Origin: Methylobacillus sp.
GTDB lineage: Bacteria; Pseudomonadota; Gammaproteobacteria; Burkholderiales; Methylophilaceae
DNA: 64,000 bases
Assembly (NCBI GenBank): GCA_031277395.1
Contig: JAITML010000076.1
Coordinates: forward strand, 1 to 64,000
Reading direction: 5' to 3'
A program made the translations under genes and the position numbers. The notes beneath the pieces are model-generated. The model saw only the letters and a list, made by a program, of their open reading frames with translations, searched no databases and had not been told where the DNA came from. This document shows positions 27,126 through 37,269 of the stretch, in pieces (position 1 is the stretch's first letter; every line of letters starts with the position of its first letter).

Positions 27126-27719
27126 TTATGGAGCGCAGCTTGTTTGCTTGTATGCGCTTCCCCAGGAATAGCAGGTTTTTATCGGCGCATAAGGTTTCGG
27201 ATCAAGTGGCGTGAGCTCGACATCGCCTTCCATATTCTCCGGCGCGTCAAACAACCCAAAAAAGCCTGTACGGGCTTGTACCTTTCCTTTGTAAAACACA
27301 TAGTCCACAGTGGTTCCCGGCTTCACACGGCAAAAGTAGCCAACGCCTCCCTGCAGACATTCGATACCACCCTTTGCTTGTATCCCCGCATACTCATCCG
27401 AAAGGAAGCGACGCAGCTCATCAACGGATATTTTATTAATATTTTTGTCATCAAGATTCTTGTTGTCGTAAATCGACAGAGTCCAGCGCGCCAAGTCAGC
27501 CCTGGATTCTTCGTCCATCCCGGCAGGGTTGGCATTCGGTGCCCGCTCTATTGCGATCACTATGCCTGATGCTCCGGCCTTGGCGCCACCGGTGTCTTTC
27601 CCCCAGGTCAGGCGGTAGCGGCCTTCCCACGCGTCGCCTGTCGTCGGTGCTGCCATCGCGCACAATGGCAGCCAAACAGCAAGCGCGGAAAATAAAAGCA
27701 GACAACGGGTAATGTTCAT
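27126..27719 (-). CDS. Exported protein of unknown function
   Basis: 197 residues from the ATG at 27719 (an in-frame start at 27764 would add 15 residues ahead of the signal peptide). The signal MNITRCLLLFSALAVWLPLC is cut near AMAA. The mature part has four Cys (IECLQ, FCRVK, TCYSW, SCAP), likely two disulfides, and no family I recognise. Stands alone between two plus-strand genes. Confidence 0.65.
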   Translation of the reverse strand: MNITRCLLLFSALAVWLPLCAMAAPTTGDAWEGRYRLTWGKDTGGAKAGASGIVIAIERAPNANPAGMDEESRADLARWTLSIYDNKNLDDKNINKISVDELRRFLSDEYAGIQAKGGIECLQGGVGYFCRVKPGTTVDYVFYKGKVQARTGFFGLFDAPENMEGDVELTPLDPKPYAPIKTCYSWGSAYKQTSCAP

Positions 27720-27869
27720 TTTTGTGAGCCTGTCGGAAAAGGGTTTTCTTCGTAAAAGCGGCAACTGGATAATACTACATCGTTACGCAACAGAGAGCGT
27801 CTCACACCCCAAGACGCGCCGCCCCGATCAAGGTAAAATCCTGAAATCAAAACTCAAACGGAAACCACC

Positions 27870-29099
27870 ATGCCCGTCAATCTTCATGCCCCTTCCCAAG
27901 GCGACCTCCGCGCCGTTCGTGGCGTCAGGCTCGGCATTGCAGAGGCAAATATTCGCAAGGCTCAGCGCAAGGATCTGCTGGTGATGCAGCTTGCGCCGGG
28001 CAGCCGCGTGGCGGGAGTGTTCACGCAAAATCAGTTTTGCGCGGCGCCTGTGGTGGTGTGCAAGGAACATCTGGCGGCGAAAAATGAAATCCGCGCACTG
28101 GTGGTAAATACCGGAAATGCAAATGCGGGAACCGGCGAAGAAGGCATGCGGCGCGCGCGGGAAACTTGCAGGAAAGTTGCGGAGTTACTGGACTGCGATG
28201 CGAAACAAATTCTTCCGTTTTCGACCGGCGTGATTATGGAACCGTTACCGATAGAGCGCATCGTCGCGGGATTGCCGACGTGCGTGGACAATCTCGAGGA
28301 AGACAACTGGCTCAACGCCGCGCAAGCAATCATGACGACCGATATTGTCGCCAAAGGCGTTTCGCGCACAGCGCGAATCGGCGGCAAAGAGATCACGATT
28401 ACCGGCATTGCCAAAGGCTCCGGCATGATACATCCCAACATGGCAACCATGCTGGGCTATATCGCCACGGATGCGGCGGTCAGTCAGCAGGCGCTCAGCG
28501 CGATGATATGCCATGCGGTCAATCGCTCGTTCAATTGCATCACGGTCGATGGCGATACCTCGACCAACGATGCGCTGATACTCATCGCGACCGGGCAGGC
28601 GGACAACGCGGAAATCGCGGATGAAAAAAGCGCCGATTACGCGGCATTGCGCGATGCCGTAACCGAAGTCGCGATGCTGCTCGCGCAAGCCATCGTGCGA
28701 GACGGCGAAGGCGCGACCAAATTCATGACGCTCGACATTCAGGGCGGGCGCGACGAAGCCGAATGTCGCAAAATCGGTTATGCCATCGCGCATTCGCCGC
28801 TCATCAAAACCGCATTTTTCGCATCCGACCCCAATCTTGGTCGCATCCTCGCAGCGATCGGTTATGCGGGCGTGGATAGTCTCGATGTCAATCGCATCAA
28901 ACTGTATTTGGGCGATGTACTCGTGGCGGAAAACGGCGGACGCGCGCCAAGCTATCAGGAAAGCGACGGTCAGCGCGTGATGAAGGAAGCGGAAATCACC
29001 GTGCGCGTTGAACTCGGGCGCGGCGCGGCGCAAGCAACGGTGTGGACGTGCGACCTCTCCTACGACTACGTCAAAATCAACGCGGATTATCGTACCTGA
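27870..29099 (+). CDS. argJ: Glutamate N-acetyltransferase / amino-acid N-acetyltransferase
   Basis: 409 residues. ArgJ recycles the acetyl group from N-acetylornithine to glutamate in arginine synthesis. It cuts itself before Thr193 in [14 protein letters not shown]; the new Thr is the nucleophile. [13 protein letters not shown] and the C-terminal [17 protein letters not shown] are further family marks. Whether it also uses acetyl-CoA cannot be told. The next gene starts at its stop (TGATG). Confidence 0.95.
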   Translation: MPVNLHAPSQGDLRAVRGVRLGIAEANIRKAQRKDLLVMQLAPGSRVAGVFTQNQFCAAPVVVCKEHLAAKNEIRALVVNTGNANAGTGEEGMRRARETCRKVAELLDCDAKQILPFSTGVIMEPLPIERIVAGLPTCVDNLEEDNWLNAAQAIMTTDIVAKGVSRTARIGGKEITITGIAKGSGMIHPNMATMLGYIATDAAVSQQALSAMICHAVNRSFNCITVDGDTSTNDALILIATGQADNAEIADEKSADYAALRDAVTEVAMLLAQAIVRDGEGATKFMTLDIQGGRDEAECRKIGYAIAHSPLIKTAFFASDPNLGRILAAIGYAGVDSLDVNRIKLYLGDVLVAENGGRAPSYQESDGQRVMKEAEITVRVELGRGAAQATVWTCDLSYDYVKINADYRT

Positions 29100-29968
29100 T
29101 GGCGCACGATCTCGAAAAACTGATCTCGCGCGCGGAAAATTTGCTTGACCGCATCGAGCATCTGCTGCCCGCGCCGCCGCCACAAATCGACTGGTCGGCG
29201 CACGCCTACCGCTGGCGGCGTCAGCAGGGACGCGGACATTTGCAATCGGTGCAGCATCCGCATCGCATACATCTTTCCGATCTGCGCGAAATTGATGCGC
29301 AAAAGCGGCAGTTGGTCGCCAACACACGCCAATTTTTGTGCGGCTTGCCGTGCAACAACGTACTGCTCACAGGCACGCGCGGCACGGGGAAATCCTCGCT
29401 GTTCAAGGCGCTTCTGACCGATTTTGCCGATGACGGTTTGCGACTCGTGGAAGTCGATAAATCCGACCTGGTTGATCTGCCCGACCTCACTGAGTTGCTG
29501 CGGAATCGCCCGGAGCGTTTTCTGATTTTTTGCGACGACCTTTCCTTCGATGCGGATGAGCCCGGCTACAAGGCGCTCAAGGTGGCGCTCGACGGTTCGG
29601 TATCCGCCGCCGCCGACAATATGCTGATCTGCGCGACTTCCAATCGCCGTCATCTCATGCCCGAGTTCATGCGCGAAAATCTGGAAACGCAGTATGTCGG
29701 TGACGAGATACATCCCGGCGAAACCACGGAAGAAAAAATTTCACTCTCCGAACGTTTCGGTCTTTGGCTCACGTTTTACCCTTTCGATCAGCGAGCCTAT
29801 CTCGGCATCGTGCGTCACTGGCTCGCGCATTTCAGCATCAAGCGCGTCACGCCAAAACTGCGGCAGGAAGCGCTGCAATTCGCGCTGCAACGCGGCTCGC
29901 GCAGCGGGCGTGTGGCTTGGCAGTTCGCGCGCGACTGGGCGGGAAAGCAGGCGCTGCGCGGTTCATGA
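29099..29968 (+). CDS. DUF815-family AAA ATPase
   Basis: 289 residues. Walker A GTRGTGKSS (92-100), Walker B LIFCDDLSF, sensor region LICATSNRRHLMPE, and a C-terminal FALQRGSRSGRVAWQFARDW. The family is widespread between argJ and mutT in betaproteobacteria; its role is unknown. ATG at 29099 overlaps the argJ stop. Confidence 0.88.
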   Translation: MAHDLEKLISRAENLLDRIEHLLPAPPPQIDWSAHAYRWRRQQGRGHLQSVQHPHRIHLSDLREIDAQKRQLVANTRQFLCGLPCNNVLLTGTRGTGKSSLFKALLTDFADDGLRLVEVDKSDLVDLPDLTELLRNRPERFLIFCDDLSFDADEPGYKALKVALDGSVSAAADNMLICATSNRRHLMPEFMRENLETQYVGDEIHPGETTEEKISLSERFGLWLTFYPFDQRAYLGIVRHWLAHFSIKRVTPKLRQEALQFALQRGSRSGRVAWQFARDWAGKQALRGS

Positions 29969-30903
29969 GCAAGCCTTATGTGGAAGCCGCCGTCGCGGTG
30001 CTGCGCCGCCCGGATGGTCAAGTTCTGCTCGGACAACGCCCTGCCGGCAAACCGTGGGCGGGCTGGTGGGAATTCCCCGGAGGTAAAATCGAATCGGGCG
30101 AAACACCGCTGCACGCGCTGCAACGCGAGCTGCATGAGGAATTGGGCATAGAAGCCGAAGTCGTACATCCGTGGCTGACACGGATGTTTGAGTACCCCGA
30201 GCGCATCGTCAAACTGCGTTTTTTTGTAATCCCGCAATGGCATGGCGAACCGCACGGGCGCGAAGGCCAGCAGTTGTCGTGGCAGCTTCCGGCCAATGTC
30301 AAAGTCGCGCCCCTGCTCCCGGCCAATGCGCCGATTATGGATGCGCTCAATCTGCCGCCGGTTTACGCGATCACCAATTTGCATGAGATGGGACACAAGC
30401 AATTTTTCGCCGCGTTGCAACAGACACTGACGCACGGCGTGCGCTTGATACAGGTGCGCGAAAAACAGTTGTCGGCGGATGAGCAGCAAAATTTTTGCGC
30501 CGAAGTCATCGCGCACACGCGACCGCATGGCGCGCGTGTGCTGTTGAATGGCGATATTGCAATGGCGCGGCGCGTGGACGCGGATGGCGTACATCTGTCC
30601 TCCGCGCATTTGGCCGCGCTGCCCGAGCGACCGCACGATATGCTCTGCGCTGCGTCCTGCCACACTCCGCAGGAGTTGGCGCAGGCAGAAAAACTGGCCT
30701 GTGATTTTGTTGTGCTTTCGCCGGTAATGACTACCAAAAGTCACCCGGACGTACCGTCACTGGGCTGGGAAAATTTTCGCGCCATGATCGCAGACTATTC
30801 GCTGCCGGTTTACGCGCTCGGCGGCATGCGCGCCGAGTTGCTGCAAACCGTATGGCGCAACGGCGCGCACGGCATCGCGATGCAGAGAGCAATATGGGAA
30901 TGA
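29965..30903 (+). CDS. Nudix hydrolase fused to a thiamine-phosphate-synthase-like domain
   Basis: 312 residues. The N-terminal half is MutT-like with the full Nudix box (residues 40-62: GKIESGETPLHALQRELHEE then LGI), expected to hydrolyse oxidised nucleotides. The C-terminal half (about 130-312) has the ThiE/TenI barrel blocks LIQVREKQLSADEQQ, VDADGVHLSSAHL, FVVLSPVMTTKSHPD and YALGGM. In place of the NDR motif of ThiE it has NGD, so thiamine phosphate synthesis is unlikely. This fusion is a known family in proteobacteria. Starts inside the upstream stop (ATGA). Confidence 0.9.
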   Translation: MSKPYVEAAVAVLRRPDGQVLLGQRPAGKPWAGWWEFPGGKIESGETPLHALQRELHEELGIEAEVVHPWLTRMFEYPERIVKLRFFVIPQWHGEPHGREGQQLSWQLPANVKVAPLLPANAPIMDALNLPPVYAITNLHEMGHKQFFAALQQTLTHGVRLIQVREKQLSADEQQNFCAEVIAHTRPHGARVLLNGDIAMARRVDADGVHLSSAHLAALPERPHDMLCAASCHTPQELAQAEKLACDFVVLSPVMTTKSHPDVPSLGWENFRAMIADYSLPVYALGGMRAELLQTVWRNGAHGIAMQRAIWE

Positions 30904-31328
30904 TGACCATCATCAAAAAACATGGTTGGTGGGTAGCGATGGTAATGTTGATCGCGCTGGTCGCGGCGTTCGCATGGATTCGGTTTTATGAAACACCGAA
31001 CGAAGAAATCACGCTCGCGCCCTGCGCGGATATTGTTGCCGGATGCGCCCTGCCCGTTTCCGGCGGCAGCGCGCGCTTCGACCGGCAGCCCGAAACCATG
31101 CAGCCTTTCCGCATCACCGTGATCTGGCCGGGCGTATCGCAAGTCCACGCCAGCTTCCAGATGGACGGGATGGAAATGGGCTTCAACCGCTACAAACTCA
31201 TCGCGGCGGAAGCGGGAACGTGGCGGGGCGAAGTCACGCTTCCAGCCTGCATTCGGAGTCGCAAGGACTGGCAAATGATTCTGGAAGCCGATGGCAGGAA
31301 GATCGCGATGCCGTTCACCAGCCACTGA
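30894..31328 (+). CDS. Membrane-anchored protein of unknown function
   Basis: 144 residues from the ATG at 30894, which overlaps the end of the Nudix gene. One N-terminal helix (WWVAMVMLIALVAAFAWIRF), then about 110 residues outside the membrane with two Cys (APCADIVAGCALP) and a third further on, and VHASFQMDGMEMGFNRYKL, a Met-rich strand. It converges on ccoI. A beta-sandwich fold like FixH or copper chaperones is conceivable but unproven. Confidence 0.65.
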   Translation: MGMMTIIKKHGWWVAMVMLIALVAAFAWIRFYETPNEEITLAPCADIVAGCALPVSGGSARFDRQPETMQPFRITVIWPGVSQVHASFQMDGMEMGFNRYKLIAAEAGTWRGEVTLPACIRSRKDWQMILEADGRKIAMPFTSH

Positions 31329-31339
31329 TTCGGAAAAAC

Positions 31340-33757
31340 TTACCGCAGTCTCAACGCATTCAACACCACGATCAACGAGCTCATGGACATTCCAAGCGCG
31401 GCGAGCCATGGAGAAATAAGGCCGACGGCGGCAAAGGGGATGGCGAGAAGATTGTAAGCGAGCGACCAGCCAAAATTTTGTTTGATGACGCTCATGCAGA
31501 AGCGGGCGGTACCAGCAGCATGGTCGATTTCCAGCAGGTTTTCAGTGAGCAGCACAACGTCACCGCTCGCACGCGCCATTTGCGTGCCGCTGCCCATCGC
31601 AATGGAAACAGAGGCGCCCGCGAGCACGGGAGCATCGTTGATGCCATCGCCGACCATCGCAACGACGGTTCCGCCCGCCTGCATTTTTTCCAGGACTTCC
31701 AATTTCTGTTCGGGGGCAAGATCGGCTTGCCAGTCATCGATGCCCAGCACATGTGCATGATATTCGACGGCAGCGGCCGCATCGCCGCTCAGAATGGAAA
31801 TGCGCACGCCGCGTTTGTGCAACGCGCTTATCATTTCAATGGCGTTAGGGCGCAGCATGTCGGCGAGCACAAAGCCGGCGAGTACGCGCTCATTGTCGCT
31901 CAGCCAGACCACTGTCGCACCGGGGATGATTTCATCGTCAGCCAACCGGCATCGCTCCGCGAGCACGGAATTGACGGCGGCGTTGCCGAGCCGATAGCGC
32001 GTGCCGTTGATGGTGCCGGCTACGCCTTTGCCGGGGAGATTTTCACTGTTGCTCACGCTCGGTAATGCGCGACCTGCGACGGCCTGCAAAAAACTTTGCG
32101 CGAGCGGATGTTCCGAAACTTGTTCCAGGCTCGCAGCGAGCAGCAGGCAGTCATCGGCGGAAACGTCGCTCATCGTGATTGTGCGCTGAAGCACGGGCTT
32201 GCCGAGTGTGAGTGTGCCGGTTTTATCAAATACGAAATGCGTCACACGCGAGAGCGTTTCGAGCGCGTGTCCGCGTGTGAGCAGCACGCCGCGTTTGACA
32301 AGATGCGAACCGGCAGCGGCGAAGGCAGCGGGCGCGGCAAGCGACAATGCGCACGGACAACTGATGACGAGCACGGCAAGCACGATTTCAAACGCTTTGG
32401 CGGGACTATGCAACCACCAGTACCAGCCGATGACGATCACAAGCGCGAGCAAAGCATAGGTAAACCAGCCCGCAAGCCGGTCAGCAAGCTGCGCGAGATG
32501 CGGCTTTTGCGCCTGCGCCCTGTCGAGCAAACGCGCGATACCGGCCAGCACGGTTTGCTCGCCCACGCTGGTCACTGTTATCAGCAACGGACTTTCGTAG
32601 TTGATGCTGCCTGCATACACGCGATCACCAAGCGCCTTGGGCAACGGGCGGCTCTCGCCGGTAAGCAGTGATTCATCGGCGCTGCTCTCACCTTCGGAAA
32701 CCACGCCATCTGCCGCGATGGTTTCGCCGGGCTTGGCGAGTATGGTGTCGCCGACAGCGAGATCGTGCACGGGAATCAACTCATGCTGCTGGTCAGCATT
32801 GACGCGCGTCGCCATCGCAGGCACGAGCCGCAGCAGATTTTCCGCAGCCTCAACCGATTTCTCGCGCGCACCCTGTTCGAGAAAACGCGCGCCCAGCAGG
32901 AAAAGCACAAGCATGGTGATGGTATCGTAATAGACCACGCCCTGCCCCTGCATCGTGACCCAAACGCTGCCGAAAAATCCGGTGAGCAGACCCAGCGTGA
33001 TCGGCGTGTCCATGTTGACCTGCCGCTGCTTGAGCGCGCGCCATGCAGAGCGGTAGAAGGGCAATGCGGAATAAAAAATCGCGGGCGCGGTGAGCAGCAG
33101 GCTGAACCAGCTCAGTAATTGTTTCGTCGCGAATTCCATTCCCTGCACCGCGCCTGCGTAGAGCGCGACGGCGAGCATCATCACCTGACCGGCGGAGATG
33201 CCCGCGACGGCAATGCGGCGAATGTCAATCTTGCGGCGCGCCTGCCGCCGCTCTTCCTGCTGTTGCGCGTTGAACGGGTGCGCCTGATAACCGATCCTGC
33301 GAATTTCAGCAAGGATCGCGGAGAGTTTGATTTGCGATTCATCCCAACTGATGCGCGCGCGGTGCGAGGCATAATTGACGCTGACTTCGCTCACACCGGG
33401 AATTTGTTTGAGATGGCGTTCGTTGAGCCAGATGCAGGCGGCGCAGGTGATGCCTTCCAGCACAAGCGAGGCTTGCTTGAGGTGATCTTCGTTCTCGACC
33501 ACAAAACTTTTTTGCACTTCGGGATGATCGTAGAGATCGAGCTTGCGCAAGTCCTCCGGCACCAATTCCTCGGCGCTGTTCGGCATTTCGGTGCGGTAGC
33601 GATAGTAGTCTTCCAGCCCGCTTGCGACGATGGATTCCGCGACGGCCTGGCAGCCGTGGCAGCACATTTCGTGATCTTCACCGAGAATGACCGCATGAAA
33701 TCCACCCGCCTCGGGGACGGGCAAACCGCAATGGTAACAGGCGGAATCCGCGCTCAT
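31340..33757 (-). CDS. ccoI: Copper-exporting P1B-type ATPase for cbb3 oxidase assembly
   Basis: 805 residues. N-terminal Cys pairs CYHC and CCHGC (7-36), a heavy-metal domain with CAAC (105-108), eight helices, TGES (366-369), the metal site CPC (467-469), phosphorylation site DKTGT (511-515) and a GDGINDAP hinge. The doubled Cys N-terminus and position after ccoH mark it as CcoI/FixI, which delivers copper across the inner membrane for the CuB centre, not for copper resistance. No ccoS follows. Start at 33757, 9 bases after ccoH stop. Confidence 0.94.
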   Translation of the reverse strand: MSADSACYHCGLPVPEAGGFHAVILGEDHEMCCHGCQAVAESIVASGLEDYYRYRTEMPNSAEELVPEDLRKLDLYDHPEVQKSFVVENEDHLKQASLVLEGITCAACIWLNERHLKQIPGVSEVSVNYASHRARISWDESQIKLSAILAEIRRIGYQAHPFNAQQQEERRQARRKIDIRRIAVAGISAGQVMMLAVALYAGAVQGMEFATKQLLSWFSLLLTAPAIFYSALPFYRSAWRALKQRQVNMDTPITLGLLTGFFGSVWVTMQGQGVVYYDTITMLVLFLLGARFLEQGAREKSVEAAENLLRLVPAMATRVNADQQHELIPVHDLAVGDTILAKPGETIAADGVVSEGESSADESLLTGESRPLPKALGDRVYAGSINYESPLLITVTSVGEQTVLAGIARLLDRAQAQKPHLAQLADRLAGWFTYALLALVIVIGWYWWLHSPAKAFEIVLAVLVISCPCALSLAAPAAFAAAGSHLVKRGVLLTRGHALETLSRVTHFVFDKTGTLTLGKPVLQRTITMSDVSADDCLLLAASLEQVSEHPLAQSFLQAVAGRALPSVSNSENLPGKGVAGTINGTRYRLGNAAVNSVLAERCRLADDEIIPGATVVWLSDNERVLAGFVLADMLRPNAIEMISALHKRGVRISILSGDAAAAVEYHAHVLGIDDWQADLAPEQKLEVLEKMQAGGTVVAMVGDGINDAPVLAGASVSIAMGSGTQMARASGDVVLLTENLLEIDHAAGTARFCMSVIKQNFGWSLAYNLLAIPFAAVGLISPWLAALGMSMSSLIVVLNALRLR

Positions 33758-33766
33758 TGCGAACGC

Positions 33767-34552
33767 TTAATTCTTGTCAGGCTCGGCCACCAGCAACGCC
33801 TGCTTGGTGTGGTAAGTGTCCTGTCCCCGCGCGATGTGCAGTTCAACCAGCCATTTGCCTTCGTCATCAAGCTGCACATCGGTTTTGTAAACGCCCGGTT
33901 CCGCCGCCTGCAGTTGCATCATCCGGTCGTCGCGGCTGTTCGCCATGCGCCAGAAACCGAGCATGACATTATCCGCAACAACAGGCTGGCCTTGCGCATC
34001 CCTGACCGTGAGCGTGAGCGCCTGACGCGCGCCTGCCTTGATGCCGCGCAGCCCCTGCAAGTCAACCTGCCAGTTCAGTTTGCGCTGCGCTTCCACCTGC
34101 GCCTGATGGTCACCGTAAAGTTTGTTGTTGTCATGCGGGACAGAGCCGGGAAAGGCCGTATGCACGGTCGTCTCGCCCGCGTCGGGAAAGGTCAGCTTCG
34201 CGAGCCAATCGGGCATGCCGTATTTGGCAACCGAAAGAAAAGCTGCATTAAGCAGCGCCAGCACGATAAAAAAAGCAATGATGAGCTTGGGGGCCCAGTG
34301 CATTTTTTCTTTTCTGCCGGAGGCGATGCTGAATACGGCCAACACCGCCGCGGTCATGATGAACACGACAAAATGAATCGCGAGTACATCGCCACCGAAG
34401 CTGTCGTTGAAGATAAAGGCGATATAGCCGCCAAACGGCAGCAGTCCGGCGAGCGTTGCGCTCCAGTAGCTTGAGAGCCGGAATCGGCGCGCGATCAAAA
34501 AAATCAGCACGACAGCAATCATGCCGCCGAACAGGGTTTCGGTCATCGTCAT
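33767..34552 (-). CDS. ccoH: FixH/CcoH-family cbb3 oxidase assembly protein
   Basis: 261 residues, longer than the usual 150-200. Three helices lie in the first 120 residues, then the FixH domain: YGMPDWLAKLTFPDAG, a QVEAQRKLNWQVDLQGLRG segment, and VYKTDVQLDDEGKWLVELHI. CcoH stabilises the CcoNOQP complex during assembly. The extra N-terminal membrane part is unlike classic FixH (one helix). Between ccoG and ccoI on the same strand. Confidence 0.82.
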   Translation of the reverse strand: MTMTETLFGGMIAVVLIFLIARRFRLSSYWSATLAGLLPFGGYIAFIFNDSFGGDVLAIHFVVFIMTAAVLAVFSIASGRKEKMHWAPKLIIAFFIVLALLNAAFLSVAKYGMPDWLAKLTFPDAGETTVHTAFPGSVPHDNNKLYGDHQAQVEAQRKLNWQVDLQGLRGIKAGARQALTLTVRDAQGQPVVADNVMLGFWRMANSRDDRMMQLQAAEPGVYKTDVQLDDEGKWLVELHIARGQDTYHTKQALLVAEPDKN

Positions 34553-34580
34553 CTTGTTAATCCATCAGGGCGTGTTTACA

Positions 34581-36020
34581 TTAATCGCCGACAAAACTCG
34601 CCTTGCGCGCGACGGGTTCAGCACCGTCGATCTGCGGCGTCACGACAAATTCAAATTCATGCGTATCGCGGGCAATCTCCGGAGGAAGATCAATCTTGAC
34701 ATTGAACTTCAACGCCTTGCCCGGACGCACACGCAACTCCGTCACTGCGCCGAGATCGAGCGCGCTTTCGGGAATGCCGCGTACCGTCAACAGATACGTC
34801 ACTTCCTGCTCGGTTTTGTTGACAATGTGAACCTGATAGCGGTCACGCACCGCACCGTTTTCCAGCCTCACAAACAGCGGCTGCCGCACCTGCTCGATAC
34901 GCACCTCGGTGTCCTTGCGCGTGCCGATATTGTAGATGAGCAGGCCTACCATGAGTGACAGCGCAACTGCGTAACCCAGCACCTTGAGGCGACGCCATGC
35001 AAGGCGCGGCGGATGCGGGTTTTCGCTTTCCATATTGCGTTCCGAATCATAACGGATAAGGCCGCGCGGATAACCGACCGAATCCATGATGTTGTTGCAG
35101 GCATCTATGCACAGCGCACAGGAAATGCACTGGTATTGCAAGCCATTGCGTATGTCGATACCAACCGGGCAAACCTGCACGCAGAATCCGCAGTCTATGC
35201 AATCGCCATGACCTTGCGCCTGACGTTCTTCGCGTGTCTTGAGGTCGGCCTTGGGCAATGCGCGACCGGCTGTACCTTCACCGCGCCGCGTGTCATAGCT
35301 GATAACCAGCGTATCCGGCTCATACATCACGCCCTGAAAACGGGCATAGGGACAAATAAAAGTGCAGATTTGCTCACGCGCGAGCGCGCCCGCGACGTAA
35401 GTCGTGGCAGTCAGTACAGCAATGGTGACGTAAGCTGCCCGATTCGCCTCGCCGGTGAAAAGATCATGCAGCAGTTCCGGCGCATAAGTGTAATAGGCGG
35501 CGAAGGTGAATCCGGTCCAGCAGGCAATCAACAGCATGAGCAAATGTGATGAGCCGATCTTGAGGATTTTCTCCGCGTTCCATGGCTGTTTATAGAGCCG
35601 CATGCGCGCCGGACGCTCACCTTGTATCATGTGTTCGACCAGCATGAACATGTCGGTCCACAGCGTCTGGAAACAGAAGAAGCCGCACCACGCACGACCT
35701 ATCAGCCCGGTGGCGAAAAACAAAAACGTGGCCGCGATAAACAGCAGCATCGCGAGCCAGATGATGTCCTGCGGAAAAACCACCAGATTGAAAATGAAAA
35801 ATTTTCTGGAAACCAGATCAAACAGAATGGCCTGGTCGGCTGCGCTGGCGCGATGCCAGGGCACCCACGGCAACGCGAAATAAACGGCGTATGCCAGCAC
35901 CAGCACGCCGGTTTTGAAACTGCGAAACTTGCCCCGCACCGAACGCACAAAAATCGGAATACGTTTTTGATACAGATGATCTTCGGTTTCGGTTTCCTGT
36001 GCTTGACCCATATTTTCCAT
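34581..36020 (-). CDS. ccoG: Cytochrome c oxidase accessory protein CcoG (RdxA/FixG)
   Basis: 479 residues. Five helices and two ferredoxin-type 4Fe-4S motifs: CIDCGFCVQVCPVGID and CISCALCIDACN. The C-terminal Ig-like domain ends VARKASFVGD. CcoG reduces copper during cbb3 maturation. Follows ccoP after a hairpin-containing gap. Confidence 0.95.
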   Translation of the reverse strand: MENMGQAQETETEDHLYQKRIPIFVRSVRGKFRSFKTGVLVLAYAVYFALPWVPWHRASAADQAILFDLVSRKFFIFNLVVFPQDIIWLAMLLFIAATFLFFATGLIGRAWCGFFCFQTLWTDMFMLVEHMIQGERPARMRLYKQPWNAEKILKIGSSHLLMLLIACWTGFTFAAYYTYAPELLHDLFTGEANRAAYVTIAVLTATTYVAGALAREQICTFICPYARFQGVMYEPDTLVISYDTRRGEGTAGRALPKADLKTREERQAQGHGDCIDCGFCVQVCPVGIDIRNGLQYQCISCALCIDACNNIMDSVGYPRGLIRYDSERNMESENPHPPRLAWRRLKVLGYAVALSLMVGLLIYNIGTRKDTEVRIEQVRQPLFVRLENGAVRDRYQVHIVNKTEQEVTYLLTVRGIPESALDLGAVTELRVRPGKALKFNVKIDLPPEIARDTHEFEFVVTPQIDGAEPVARKASFVGD

Positions 36021-36046
36021 CCGGTTATTCGGAACTTCAAAATGAA

Positions 36047-36076
36047 GAAAGGCTCACGCCTGCGCGCGAGCCTTTC
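36047..36076 (-). terminator. Hairpin between ccoP and ccoG
   Basis: GAAAGGCTC (36047-36055) and GAGCCTTTC (36068-36076) pair around a GC-rich interior. On the minus strand only a weak T-rich run follows (TTCATTTTG). It sits exactly between structural and assembly genes, so partial termination or an mRNA-processing site would lower ccoGHI expression. Confidence 0.55.
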
Positions 36077-36097
36077 TCTCAGCTTGCTGCAAGCTGC

Positions 36098-37072
36098 TTA
36101 CTGGCCGCCGCCCAAGGTGTCGTGGACATAGACCGTCAATAATTTGATCTGTTCCGGCTTGAGACGGGTGCCCCATTTCGGCATCGCTTCAACGTGATTG
36201 AAACCGCCGGTGATCGCCGTATGCAGCACTCCCACCTTGCCCGCCTCATCAGCTTGCCCCGACACATCCACCCACTGCCAGATCTTGTCGGTCAGGTTGA
36301 GGCCGCCCATGGACGGAACACCCTTGCCATCCGCGCCGTGGCAGGTAATGCAGCCACCTTCGCCCGGGTTGTGGAATATCTCGTCACCGAGTTTTGCGGC
36401 ATCGGCGTTGTGCGGCTCACCGGAGAGGCTCAACACATAGTTGGCCACGTTGGTGATCTGCTCGTCCGTCAGGGAACCTGCCAAACCTTTCGCCGGCATG
36501 AAGCCCGTGCGACCGCCGGTGATGGTGGTGCTGATTTCCTCGTAAGTACCGCCCCATTGCCAATAGTCATCGGCGAGATTGGGCGCGAAGAATCCGCTCT
36601 GGTTTGTCTGCGGGTTGCCCGCTTCATGACCTGCGCCGCCGACCTGGTGGCACGCCGCACAGTTGTCGGAGAACAGCGTCTTGCCCGCAGCGTTCACAAA
36701 CTGCATGAGATCAGGGTTTTTCGCAATGTCGTCATAAGATGTCGCGGCGACCTTGTCGAACCACTCCTTCTGCTTGCCTTCGGCGGCATTGGTATCGGCC
36801 ATCAACTGGGCGCGCGTGCTCCAGTGCGTGGTCTTCTCCACTTGCTGACCGTCCTTGGTGGTGGCCACGTACTTGACGGAGTTCACCCCCGGAACACCCT
36901 TGGTATAAGAGCTGCCGAGAGGCCAAGCCGGGTACATCAGCCAATAGACCACCGAGAAGATGATAGTGAGATAGAATCCCCACAGCCACCATCTCGGCAA
37001 CGGATTGGTGTATTCCTTCAGGTCATCATCCCAAACGTGACCGGTCGTTTGATTGCTGCTTTGTTGCGCCAT
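36098..37072 (-). CDS. ccoP: cbb3-type cytochrome c oxidase subunit III (diheme)
   Basis: 324 residues. One helix (about 29-50), then two c-type heme sites: CAACH (138-142) and CITCH (241-245). CcoP passes electrons from soluble cytochrome c to CcoO and CcoN. Met ligands are likely in GFMPAKG and AMPKWG. Directly after ccoQ (2-base gap). Confidence 0.95.
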   Translation of the reverse strand: MAQQSSNQTTGHVWDDDLKEYTNPLPRWWLWGFYLTIIFSVVYWLMYPAWPLGSSYTKGVPGVNSVKYVATTKDGQQVEKTTHWSTRAQLMADTNAAEGKQKEWFDKVAATSYDDIAKNPDLMQFVNAAGKTLFSDNCAACHQVGGAGHEAGNPQTNQSGFFAPNLADDYWQWGGTYEEISTTITGGRTGFMPAKGLAGSLTDEQITNVANYVLSLSGEPHNADAAKLGDEIFHNPGEGGCITCHGADGKGVPSMGGLNLTDKIWQWVDVSGQADEAGKVGVLHTAITGGFNHVEAMPKWGTRLKPEQIKLLTVYVHDTLGGGQ

Positions 37073-37074
37073 GA

Positions 37075-37257
37075 TTATTTTCCCTTCGCATCCTGATGTT
37101 CGTCGAGGAACGGTATGTCCTTGTAGCTTTCGAGTCTCTGGCTGCGTCTGTCGCTACCGAAAACGTAGAACAGAACCGCACAGAACACGGTGAAGAAAAT
37201 CACCAGCGCCAGAGGCTTTGTGTTCTCAAAGTGCGTAAACCACATCAACCATTCCAT
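37075..37257 (-). CDS. ccoQ: cbb3-type cytochrome c oxidase subunit CcoQ
   Basis: 60 residues with one helix (PLALVIFFTVFCAVLFYVFG) and the basic SDRRSQRLESYKDIPF tail typical of CcoQ. It stabilises CcoP in the complex. Lies between ccoO and ccoP. Confidence 0.92.
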   Translation of the reverse strand: MEWLMWFTHFENTKPLALVIFFTVFCAVLFYVFGSDRRSQRLESYKDIPFLDEHQDAKGK

Positions 37258-37269
37258 GTCCTGTTTCTC

